Below, one piece after another: positions 1-5,627 of a DNA stretch of 7,025 nt (the first letter of the stretch is position 1; each line of letters starts with the position of its first letter). The notes under the pieces are model-generated. The model was not told the DNA's origin. It was given only the letters and a program-made list of their open reading frames with translations, and searched no databases. The stretch lies in contig JAXGBA010000135.1 of assembly GCA_034186235.1 (NCBI GenBank), positions 1 through 7,025 of the forward strand. Reading direction: 5' to 3'. The stretch is from CAKSKB01 sp034186235. GTDB lineage: Bacteria > Bacillota > Clostridia > HGM11514. Position numbers and translations under genes: made by a program.

Positions 1-364
1 AAAAACGGTTTCGAGCGGCAGCGTGGTAAATTCCGAGGGCGTGCCGGTAAAGAATGTTGAGATAAATGTCAAAAACCCGGGCGCAATCGTGGAGGGCGAG
101 ATGGCAACCGTAAGGAGGTTGTCGCCGCCCCTTACCTTATCACCGGCAACATAGGAAAGCCCCGTAACCTTGCCGCCGGCAGCTGCGGTATATGTCTTTT
201 CGCTGCCGTAGAAAAATGTTCCGTAAGAATTGCAGGCAATATCGCCCACCATTACGGTTGCCATCTCGCCCTCCACGATTGCGCCCGGGTTTTTGACATT
301 TATCTCAACATTCTTTACCGGCACGCCCTCGGAATTTACCACGCTGCCGCTCGAAACCGTTTTT
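1..364. repeat. Perfect 113-bp inverted repeat at window edge (fold-back)
   Basis: Bases 1-113 are the exact reverse complement of bases 252-364: position i pairs with position 365-i without a mismatch. A unique 138-nt loop (114-251) separates the arms. The right arm lies in the good reading frame of the adaptor gene and encodes part of its beta-barrel. The left arm replaces the expected downstream part of the same gene with its own antisense. One arm begins exactly at base 1. Both arms derive from coding sequence, no transposase or recombination site is visible, and the identity is complete. I infer an assembly or amplification chimera rather than a biological repeat. A recent genuine inversion duplication cannot be excluded from one sequence. 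Confidence 0.93.
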
Positions 365-990
365 ATGCTGCCGTACACAACCGAGTTTGACGAAGCAAGC
401 GTTATCGCCGCAGATTCGCCGTTTCGGAGTTTTCCTGCATCGTCCACATTAAACGGAACCTTAAGCACAAGGTTTTCGGTATCCTTCACCGTTGCAAGCT
501 GCTGACCGGCTGAAACATCGTCCCCGTTTTTAACATTTATATCGGTTATAACCCCGCCGAAGGTGAACTTCACGGTCAGATCAGCCTGATTTTTCTTCGC
601 AGTATTAAGCGAATCCGCCGCCTTCTGAACATTTTCTTTGGCGGTTGCGATGTTTTTATTAACATCATCGGGGTCGATTTCGTAGAGAATATCGCCCTCC
701 TTAACCTGCTGCCCTTCCTCTATGTAATCGGCAATAATGTCGCCCTTAAGCATCGATGTTACGGAATACTCATCATTGGGCTGAATTGTTCCGCTCGCCT
801 CAATAACCTTTGAAATATCGCCACGTTCAACCTTGGCGGTGTTTACGGTTTCCTTTTTATCCTGTCCTCCCAATTTCGAAAACAAAACCAAACCGACAAC
901 CGCCAAAATCGCTATTGCAATCACAATAATAAGCGCTTTCGGGATTTTCTTTCTGTGCCCGCTCTTTGCGCCTTTATTCCTTTTGAACAT
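1..990 (-). CDS. Membrane-fusion (HlyD/MacA/YknX-like) efflux adaptor, 3' end lost in fold-back
   Basis: Periplasmic-adaptor family protein. In Gram-positive bacteria such proteins sit on the outer face of the membrane and usually work with a MacB/YknYZ-type ABC exporter, which is not in the window. The start is ATG at 990, with GGAAGGAG 12 nt upstream. Residues 1-17 are basic and 18-38 form one membrane anchor. Residues about 62-106 (SGTIQ, then EEGQQVKEGDILYEID) form the first half of a lipoyl-like barrel-sandwich. Residues 111-137 form a very short helical hairpin. Residues about 139-169 (FGGVITDINVKNGDDVSAGQ) are the second half. A beta-barrel follows to about 248, and a further lipoyl-like stretch (GGKVTGLSYVAGDKV) covers about 272-286. 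Only residues 1-292 (990 to 115) are trustworthy. Codon 293 spans the junction, and residues 294-330 are antisense of residues about 209-246 of the same gene, a by-product of the inverted repeat. The frame stays open to base 1. The transported substrate cannot be read from the sequence. Confidence 0.85.
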   Translation of the reverse strand, partial: MFKRNKGAKSGHRKKIPKALIIVIAIAILAVVGLVLFSKLGGQDKKETVNTAKVERGDISKVIEASGTIQPNDEYSVTSMLKGDIIADYIEEGQQVKEGDILYEIDPDDVNKNIATAKENVQKAADSLNTAKKNQADLTVKFTFGGVITDINVKNGDDVSAGQQLATVKDTENLVLKVPFNVDDAGKLRNGESAAITLASSNSVVYGSIKTVSSGSVVNSEGVPVKNVEINVKNPGAIVEGEMATVMVGDIACNSYGTFFYGSEKTYTAAAGGKVTGLSYVAGDKVRGGDNLLTVAISPSTIAPGFLTFISTFFTGTPSEFTTLPLETVF

Positions 991-1015
991 ACTCAAAAGC
1001 AACTCCTTCCGAACA

Positions 1016-1045
1016 AATATATGTCATATTGCCACTTTAACACAA
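1016..1045 (-). promoter_or_regulatory. Candidate promoter of the adaptor gene
   Basis: On the minus strand a TATATT box (1016-1021, 5 of 6 to consensus) lies 18 nt downstream of TTGTGT (1040-1045, only 3 of 6). It would start transcription just ahead of the GGAAGGAG ribosome binding site. The -35 box is weak, so this is a plausible but not firm promoter. Confidence 0.3.
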
Positions 1046-1063
1046 AAAAATGTTGCCGTTTTG

Positions 1064-1084
1064 ACAGATTTGTGAAAAATCTGT
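1064..1084. repeat. Short palindrome upstream of the adaptor gene, possible operator
   Basis: ACAGATTT (1064-1071) and AAATCTGT (1077-1084) are perfect 8-bp inverted arms around a 5-nt spacer. The element lies about 20 nt upstream of the candidate -35 box of the adaptor gene. No T-run follows on either strand, which speaks against a terminator. It could be a repressor or activator site for the transporter gene. The regulator family cannot be assigned. Confidence 0.3.
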
Positions 1085-1136
1085 GAATTAATTAACTGAT
1101 TAACTGTTTTTTCGTATTCAAGTGCATTTCCTCAAA

Positions 1137-1174
1137 ATTTGAAGCTCTCCCAAAATCAGCGGAGAGCTTCAAAT
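1137..1174 (-). terminator. Terminator overlapping the 3' end of yfcE
   Basis: Perfect 14-bp arms (1137-1150 and 1161-1174) enclose a 10-nt loop. On the minus strand the stem is followed by TTTTGAGG, so the U-tract is short. The first arm contains the last codons of yfcE, and its TGA stop (1156-1158) falls in the loop. It is placed to end the feoB - Cys-rich protein - yfcE transcript before the adaptor gene. Confidence 0.6.
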
Positions 1175-1698
1175 GTCGCTTCAAAAGTAACCTCGCCATC
1201 CAGGCTTTTGCGGACGGGATTTCCGTCTTTTATAACGATATATCCTCTATCAGAGCCCATTTTCGGGATTGAAACGGAGCCGGGATTCAATATAAAAATG
1301 CCGTCTTCCTCCTTGAAAATCGGAATGTGGGTATGCCCGTAAAGCAGCACGGAGCCTTTGTTCAGCGGCGGAACCGGCAGATGCCCGTGCGTTGCGTAGT
1401 AATCCACGCCGTCTATCGACAGCAAAAGGCAGTTCGCCGAAACATCAAAATCAAGCACCATATTGTCCACCTCGGCGTCGCAGTTGCCCCTGACCGAAAG
1501 GATTTCGCCGCTCATTTCATTAAGCATTTTTATTACCGCTTTCGGGTTATATTTATATGTAAGGTCATTCCTCGGCCCGTGGTAAAGAATATCCCCGAGC
1601 AGCAGCAGGCGGTCGCAGCCTTCCCTTTTATAAGCCTCAATCAGCTTTCCGCAATAGAATTCCGAGCCGTGTATATCCGAAGCCACCATCAAATTCAA
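1156..1698 (-). CDS. yfcE: YfcE-family metallophosphodiesterase
   Basis: A 180-residue cytosolic phosphodiesterase of the calcineurin-like superfamily. It closely resembles E. coli YfcE as I remember it (about 184 residues), a Mn-dependent enzyme active on artificial phosphodiesters whose natural substrate is unsettled. All metal-site motifs are present: D8 and H10 (SDIHG), D36 (LGDILYHGPRN), N72 (RGNCDAEVD), H104 (THGH), and H122 with H124 (GHTH). The NPGSVSIPK signature near the C-terminus is also typical. The start is TTG at 1698, chosen because GGAGG lies 8 nt upstream and the N-terminus then matches YfcE. The internal ATG at 1689 would sit 17 nt from it. The TTG overlaps the TGA stop of the Cys-rich gene by 4 nt, so the gene is probably translationally coupled to the iron operon. 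The C-terminus carries a small duplication (TFEATFEA). Confidence 0.93.
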   Translation of the reverse strand: MNLMVASDIHGSEFYCGKLIEAYKREGCDRLLLLGDILYHGPRNDLTYKYNPKAVIKMLNEMSGEILSVRGNCDAEVDNMVLDFDVSANCLLLSIDGVDYYATHGHLPVPPLNKGSVLLYGHTHIPIFKEEDGIFILNPGSVSIPKMGSDRGYIVIKDGNPVRKSLDGEVTFEATFEALR

Positions 1699-1838
1699 CT
1701 GTTTTTCCTCCGTTTCCGTTTACAGCCGCGGCAGGTTTTGCAGTCGCCGCAGCAGCCTTTATTTTTTATTTCGTGAATAATTGCCGACGCCGCCCATATT
1801 ATGACAAGCGCCAAAATTATATATGAAGCAGCGTTCAC
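1695..1838 (-). CDS. FeoB-associated Cys-rich membrane protein
   Basis: A 47-residue protein with one N-terminal membrane helix (about residues 5-21), then a short linker and a CCxxCxxCxxC cluster (C29, C30, C33, C36, C39) ending in a basic tail (KRKRRK). This is the layout of the small FeoB-associated Cys-rich proteins that follow feoB in many Firmicutes. Their exact role is not established. Handling Fe(II) at the inner face of the FeoB channel is a reasonable guess. The start is GTG at 1838, overlapping the feoB TGA by 4 nt. It is supported by AGGGG 7 nt upstream, and placing it there begins the protein at the hydrophobic helix. A longer ATG-initiated reading inside feoB (from 1922) would add 28 residues of out-of-frame feoB sequence before the helix and is not convincing. 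Confidence 0.88.
   Translation of the reverse strand: MNAASYIILALVIIWAASAIIHEIKNKGCCGDCKTCRGCKRKRRKNS
1707..1711 (-). promoter_or_regulatory. Ribosome binding site fixing the TTG start of yfcE
   Basis: GGAGG lies 8 nt upstream of TTG (1696-1698), inside the end of the Cys-rich gene. The spacing is ideal for TTG and too long (17 nt) for the ATG three codons later, so it decides the start. Confidence 0.8.
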
Positions 1839-4186
1839 AAAATCACCCCTAAAATTATATGAGCAATGAATGCCGCAATCCACGCAACCGTGCACTGAAT
1901 AATGCAAATCCCGACAGCCCATTTTCCGCCGAGCTCATTCTTTACCGCCGCAATCGCAGCAACGCATGGTGTATAAAGAAGCGAGAAAACAAGAAACACA
2001 AAGGCAGTTTTCACGGTGAACATCGTGGAAATAAGCTTCGCCGAGCCGCCCAGCAAAACCGTGAGCGTGCTGACAACGCTCTCCTTTGCGGCAAAGCCGG
2101 TTATAAGCGCAGTTGACGCTCTCCAGTCGCCAAAGCCGAGAGGTTTGAAAATCGGCGCAACAAAGCTTCCGATAAGCGCAAGCAGGCTTTTGGAGGAATC
2201 CGAAACAACATTCAGCCTTGTATCAAATGTCTGCAAAAACCATATGATTACCGACGCAAGAAATATTATCGTGAACGCTTTTGATATGAAATCCTTCGCC
2301 TTTTCGCCGATGAGCCTGAGCACATTTTTAAGCCCCGGCATACGGTAGTTTGGCAGCTCCATAACAAACGGAACCGGTTCACCCTTAAACGCCCTGCCCC
2401 GTATCAGCAGTGCAAAAAGCACAGCTGTGATTATGCCGATAAAGTAAAGCCCGACCATGACCGCCGCCGCATATTTCGGGAAAAACACAGCGGTGAAGAG
2501 GGCATAAATCGGCAGCTTTGCAGAGCAGCTCATAAATGGCGTGAGCATAATCGTCAGCTTTCTGTCACGGTCGGACGGAATGGTCCTTGTTGACATAATC
2601 GCCGGAACCGAACACCCGAAGCCTATAAGCATAGGCACAAAGCTGCGCCCGGAAAGCCCGATTTTTCTGAGTATTTTATCCATTACAAAGGCAATTCTTG
2701 CCATATAGCCGCTGTCCTCCAGAACCGAAAGGAAGAAAAACAGCACCACTATTATGGGAAGGAAGGACAAAACGCTCCCCACGCCCGCAAAAACACCGTC
2801 TATAATCAGCGAATGCACAACGGGATTTATGCCGTATGCGGTCAGCCCGGCATCGCATAAAGCCGTGAATTTCGATATTGCAATTTCCATCAGGTTGGAA
2901 AGATGTTTCCCGATAACCGAAAACGTAAGATAGAAAATCAGCGCCATAACAGCGGCAAACGCAGGAATTGCCGTGTATTTTCCGGTCAGAATTTTATCTA
3001 TGCGGCGGCTTCTTGCGTGTTCTCGGCTCTCCTTGGGCTTAACAACCGTTGCGGCGCACACGCTTTCTATAAACGAAAACCTCATATCCGCCAGCGCAGC
3101 GCACCGCTCCTTGCCGCACTCCTGCTCCATCTGCACTATAATATGCTCCAGCATTTCAAGCTCGTTTTCCGAAAGATGAAGCGCATCTATTATTTCCTCA
3201 TCGCCCTCGACAACCTTCGTCGCCGCAAAGCGAACCGGGATTTTATATTTTTTTGCATGGTCCTCGATAAGGTGGATAATCGCATGGATACAGCGGTGCA
3301 TTGCTCCGCCGTCGGACCCGCCCGCACTGCAGAAATCCATACGCCCCGGGCGTTCCCTGAAAGCCGCAACGTGAATTGCGTGCTCGGAAAGCTCCGCTAT
3401 GCCCTCGCCCTTCGCCGCCGAAATCGGCACAACCGGCACACCGAGCATCTCCTCCAAGCGGTTAACCAATATCGAACCGCCGTTTTCACGCACCTCATCC
3501 ATCATATTCAGCGCCACAACCATTGGTATGTCAAGCTCTATAAGCTGCATGGTTAAGTAAAGATTGCGCTCTATGTTCGACGCATCCAGTATATTTATAA
3601 TTCCCCTCGGGCGGTTTTCAAGCAGAAACCGCCTCGTGACAATTTCCTCGCTGCTGTACGGCGAAAGCGAATATATCCCCGGAAGGTCCGTTATAAGCGA
3701 ATCGGGATAACCCTTTATCACGCCGTCCTTACGGTCTACCGTTACCCCCGGGAAGTTCCCCACATGCTGATTTGCCCCCGTAAGGCGGTTGAAAAGCGTG
3801 GTCTTGCCGCAGTTCTGATTGCCGGCAAGCGCAAATGTTATCGTTTCGCCCTTCTGAAGCTTCTCACCCCTCGGTTTTACACGGTATTTCACCGTTTCGC
3901 CGACCTTCGGGTGCGCTATATCACTTGGCGGCGGCAAATCGGGTGTTTTCGACTTGCCGTCTGTCGGTTTTACGGTTATGAACGCTGCATCCGCCTTTCT
4001 GAGCGTCAGCTCATATCCTCTCACCGTAAACTCAATCGGGTCACCCATCGGAGCGGTTTTTACAGGTGTAACCTCGGTTCCAGGGGTAAGCCCCATATCG
4101 AGAATGTGCCTTCTTAGAAGCTTATCCTCGCAGTCGACGGATTCTATATATGCGGATTTTCCTATTTTAATTTCATCAAGAGTCAT
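1835..4186 (-). CDS. feoB: FeoA-FeoB fusion ferrous iron transporter
   Basis: A 783-residue Fe(II) uptake permease with a G-protein domain. Residues 1-73 form a FeoA-like SH3 domain (LLRRHILDMGLTPGTEV). After a Pro/Lys-rich linker comes the GTPase domain: P-loop GNQNCGKT (122-129), G2 around VGNFPGVTVD (142-151), DLPG (167-170), NMMD (227-230) and SAAKG (256-260). A helical GDI-like region follows to about 395, then a polytopic membrane domain. The usual gate motifs are present: GCSVPAI with C525, MSCSAKLP with C554, GFAAKES (697-703) and YTPC with C741. All look intact, so the transporter should be functional. The start is ATG at 4186, with GGAGGGG 5 nt upstream. An upstream TTG at 4234 in the same frame is rejected because it is the promoter -35 box. 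The stop overlaps the next gene. Iron-dependent control is expected from the family, but no clear Fur or DtxR-type box is visible. Confidence 0.97.
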   Translation of the reverse strand: MTLDEIKIGKSAYIESVDCEDKLLRRHILDMGLTPGTEVTPVKTAPMGDPIEFTVRGYELTLRKADAAFITVKPTDGKSKTPDLPPPSDIAHPKVGETVKYRVKPRGEKLQKGETITFALAGNQNCGKTTLFNRLTGANQHVGNFPGVTVDRKDGVIKGYPDSLITDLPGIYSLSPYSSEEIVTRRFLLENRPRGIINILDASNIERNLYLTMQLIELDIPMVVALNMMDEVRENGGSILVNRLEEMLGVPVVPISAAKGEGIAELSEHAIHVAAFRERPGRMDFCSAGGSDGGAMHRCIHAIIHLIEDHAKKYKIPVRFAATKVVEGDEEIIDALHLSENELEMLEHIIVQMEQECGKERCAALADMRFSFIESVCAATVVKPKESREHARSRRIDKILTGKYTAIPAFAAVMALIFYLTFSVIGKHLSNLMEIAISKFTALCDAGLTAYGINPVVHSLIIDGVFAGVGSVLSFLPIIVVLFFFLSVLEDSGYMARIAFVMDKILRKIGLSGRSFVPMLIGFGCSVPAIMSTRTIPSDRDRKLTIMLTPFMSCSAKLPIYALFTAVFFPKYAAAVMVGLYFIGIITAVLFALLIRGRAFKGEPVPFVMELPNYRMPGLKNVLRLIGEKAKDFISKAFTIIFLASVIIWFLQTFDTRLNVVSDSSKSLLALIGSFVAPIFKPLGFGDWRASTALITGFAAKESVVSTLTVLLGGSAKLISTMFTVKTAFVFLVFSLLYTPCVAAIAAVKNELGGKWAVGICIIQCTVAWIAAFIAHIILGVIL
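1846..1850 (-). promoter_or_regulatory. Ribosome binding site fixing the GTG start of the Cys-rich gene
   Basis: AGGGG lies in the last codons of feoB, 7 nt upstream of the GTG at 1838. It supports re-initiation at the GTGA overlap and argues for the 47-residue form of the small protein. Confidence 0.7.
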
Positions 4187-4191
4187 CTTAT

Positions 4192-4198
4192 CCCCTCC
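4192..4198 (-). promoter_or_regulatory. Ribosome binding site of feoB
   Basis: GGAGGGG lies 5 nt upstream of the ATG at 4186. It decides the start against the longer TTG-initiated reading. It lies almost at the predicted 5' end of the mRNA. Confidence 0.85.
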
Positions 4199-4205
4199 GA
4201 ATAAT

Positions 4206-4234
4206 ATGTTACAACAACTGCGCCGGTTTGTCAA
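4206..4234 (-). promoter_or_regulatory. Promoter of the feoB operon
   Basis: On the minus strand a perfect TTGACA (4229-4234) is followed after exactly 17 nt by TAACAT (4206-4211, 4 of 6). Transcription would start near 4199, giving a leader of only about 13 nt that begins at the ribosome binding site. Any repressor acting here would have to bind within or just upstream of these boxes. Confidence 0.8.
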
Positions 4235-4346
4235 TAGGTTTTAATTAAGAAATTACCTTCAATCCGTTCCCCCGCTTTGTTGATATTTCATATCCGGGTA
4301 TTTTGGAAAATGCCATATTTGCTTTAATTTCTATTAGAAAAGCGAC

Positions 4347-4381
4347 AAAAAAAGCACCTGCAAAATGCAAGTGCTTTTTTT
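4347..4381 (-). terminator. Terminator of the tRNA-Lys gene
   Basis: Nine-base-pair arms (4354-4362 and 4366-4374, one mismatch that is a G-U pair in the minus-strand RNA) surround a 3-nt loop, flanked by seven A and seven T. The minus-strand stem is followed by TTTTTTT, a standard intrinsic terminator. The A/T flanks on both sides would let it work in either direction. It begins 1 nt after the tRNA 3' end. Confidence 0.9.
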
Positions 4382-4382
4382 A

Positions 4383-4455
4383 TACACCATCGGGGGCTCG
4401 AACCCCGGACACCCTGATTAAGAGTCAGGTGCTCTACCAACTGAGCTAATGGTGC
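4383..4455 (-). tRNA. tRNA-Lys (anticodon CTT)
   Basis: A 73-nt cloverleaf. The acceptor arm is GCACCAT with ATGGTGT (six standard pairs, with G1-U72 as a wobble pair) and discriminator A73. The D arm has TAGCTCAGTTGGTAGAGC, the anticodon stem is CCTGA/TCAGG with loop CTCTTAA giving anticodon CTT, and the T arm is CGGGG-TTCGAGC-CCCCG. It reads AAG lysine codons. CCA is not encoded and must be added by a nucleotidyltransferase. It is a single-gene unit with its own promoter and terminator. No integrase or attachment-site duplication is visible beside it. Confidence 0.97.
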
Positions 4456-4480
4456 ATATTTTTTCCGTCAACAGTTATAT

Positions 4481-4509
4481 ATTATAGCAAAAAAAGCACG
4501 TTTTGTAAA
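4481..4509 (-). promoter_or_regulatory. Promoter of tRNA-Lys
   Basis: On the minus strand TTTACA (4504-4509, 5 of 6) and a perfect TATAAT (4481-4486) are separated by exactly 17 nt. Transcription would start near 4474, leaving a short 5' leader of about 20 nt before the tRNA. This is the strongest promoter in the window. Confidence 0.9.
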
Positions 4510-4597
4510 TAGGCAAAACAGACAATGTTGAGGCAAATTTTTAATATATAAATCGTGCATATTTCACAATTGCAAAGTTTTCGTCAGATAACTGCAC

Positions 4598-4644
4598 AAA
4601 AAACAGGAACAGCAATGTTTTGCGCAAAACATTGCTGTTCCTGT
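4598..4644 (-). terminator. Terminator with a perfect 42-bp palindrome, end of cohesin operon
   Basis: Bases 4603-4644 are a perfect palindrome with 21-bp arms and no unpaired centre (axis at TGC|GCA). As RNA it would fold to about 19 pairs closed by a four-base loop. On the minus strand it is followed by a T-run (4598-4602 plus the last palindrome base). It begins 11 nt after the stop of the secreted cohesin-domain gene. The stem is far longer than in most intrinsic terminators, so a second role in mRNA stabilisation is possible. Confidence 0.88.
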
Positions 4645-4655
4645 CCGCTCAGCGA

Positions 4656-5609
4656 TTAAAATCCGCTGCTTACCGTTTCTTCTTTTGCAAGAGGCGAAAG
4701 TCCACCGCTCCAGACAAACACCTTGGCATATTTTATTTCAATATTTTTATCCAGTAATACATACACATTTTTCTTACCGTCAAATATTGCCATCGAAACA
4801 CATATAAATCTGCCGTTTTCATCATATGCGGCTACAATAACTTTTTCATCATGCAATACATCATCGCACGAAACATTAAATTTATAGGAATCCGAAACCT
4901 GTTCGACTGTTGTTGCGGTTATATGCGGTCTGACCGGAATTTCCTCAATTCTTTCCGCATGACATTCCGTACATGTATACTTTTTTTCGCCGGTGCTTGT
5001 ATGTGTTGCTTCCTTTGTAACAATTCCGCCGTCCCACTTATGCGCCTCGGTTACAGAATTTCCGCACTCACATGTCTTTTTATGATTATTTCCGTCCGCT
5101 TTTTCCCATGCGCCGTAGTTATGAACATGCACACTGATTTTACCGTTTTCCGCTGCCGCATCCAAATAATTCAAGTTTTCATCTACTACACTGGAGGCAT
5201 TTACCGAAATCCGATAATCCTTTACTGTACCTTTCGGAACCGAAAACGACAAAGTTACAATTGTTCCGTTTGAGATATCGTTATTTTCCAATCCGTCCCA
5301 CACCACATTGAACGGATTGGCATTCAGGTTACCCGGGGGCGTCATTGTCAAAGTGTTGAGCGCAGCACCCTGCGTCACCTTAGTCAGTATTATTTCGCTG
5401 TCATACGAAAAGGTCAATTTCATACCGATAACACCCTTATTATCTGATATAATAATCGGAACATTAACCGTTTCCGTACCTGAGCCCTGCTCCACAATTA
5501 CATCTGCAGCCTTAATAGATATACCCTGAGCCTGTACTGTTACAAACATAGCCATCTGCATAAGCACAGCGCAAAGCAAAACCGTGATTCTTTTGGTAAT
5601 TATATTCAT
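4656..5609 (-). CDS. Secreted cohesin-domain protein with Cys/His-rich middle module
   Basis: A 317-residue exported protein. Residues 1-28 are a signal peptide (KR, hydrophobic core, VQA-Q cleavage site). Residues about 30-161 form a cohesin-like beta domain: an N-terminal VNVPIIISDNKGVIGMKL strand pair, FSYD, VVWDGLENNDISNGTIVTLSF. It is clearly related to the C-terminal domain of the protein encoded just upstream. Residues 162-226 form a Cys/His-rich region (C180, C182, C213, C216 plus several His) ending in GEKKYTCTECHAERIEEIP, a unit I recall from many clostridial surface proteins, probably metal-binding or structural. Residues 229-317 form a C-terminal beta module with YAKVFVWSGGLSPL, resembling an unnamed C-terminal module common in such proteins. 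The start is ATG at 5609, with AGGAG 9 nt upstream. There is no SLH repeat, no LPXTG signal and no enzyme motif, so the way it is held at the surface is unclear. The likely role is a dockerin-binding surface or secreted scaffold. Confidence 0.8.
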   Translation of the reverse strand: MNIITKRITVLLCAVLMQMAMFVTVQAQGISIKAADVIVEQGSGTETVNVPIIISDNKGVIGMKLTFSYDSEIILTKVTQGAALNTLTMTPPGNLNANPFNVVWDGLENNDISNGTIVTLSFSVPKGTVKDYRISVNASSVVDENLNYLDAAAENGKISVHVHNYGAWEKADGNNHKKTCECGNSVTEAHKWDGGIVTKEATHTSTGEKKYTCTECHAERIEEIPVRPHITATTVEQVSDSYKFNVSCDDVLHDEKVIVAAYDENGRFICVSMAIFDGKKNVYVLLDKNIEIKYAKVFVWSGGLSPLAKEETVSSGF

Positions 5610-5627
5610 TCCAACGCACTCCTCTCA

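Larger units (their letters stand above)
4187..4655. other. Spacer between the iron operon and the cohesin operon
   Basis: No protein gene is visible in this stretch. It contains, from left to right, the feoB ribosome binding site and promoter, about 110 nt of AT-rich sequence without a recognised element (4235-4346), a terminator, the tRNA-Lys gene with its promoter, about 90 nt of AT-rich sequence in which I see nothing (4510-4597), and the palindromic terminator of the cohesin operon. Confidence 0.8.

Noticed and set aside
230..505. Plus-strand open frame of about 90 codons whose peptide reappears at the end of the minus-strand adaptor frame.
   Set aside because: It is antisense to the adaptor gene. 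The shared peptide arises only because the inverted repeat copies the same bases on both strands.
1695..1922. Longer 75-residue reading of the Cys-rich gene starting with ATG inside feoB.
   Set aside because: The first 28 residues are out-of-frame feoB sequence. The GTG at 1838 has a good ribosome binding site and begins the protein at its membrane helix.
2903..3556. A 217-codon plus-strand open frame within feoB.
   Set aside because: It is antisense to the conserved FeoB coding sequence, rich in Arg, His and Asn as shadow frames of GC-rich genes are, and shows no recognisable domain.
4187..4234. A 16-residue N-terminal extension of FeoB starting at TTG.
   Set aside because: That TTG is part of the TTGACA -35 box, so it lies upstream of the transcript start. 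The ATG at 4186 has a strong ribosome binding site and starts the FeoA fold.
4236..4258. Possible DtxR/IdeR-like operator (AGGT ... ACCT) upstream of feoB.
   Set aside because: The arms are only 4 bp, the 15-nt spacing is too wide, and the expected dyad interior is missing, so it is not listed as a feature.
4346..4499. A 12-nt direct repeat (CAAAAAAAGCAC) at 4346-4357 and 4488-4499 flanking the tRNA gene, like a small target-site or attachment duplication.
   Set aside because: It is mostly an A-run. One copy is part of the terminator stem and the other lies in the tRNA promoter spacer. No integrase or mobile gene is present.
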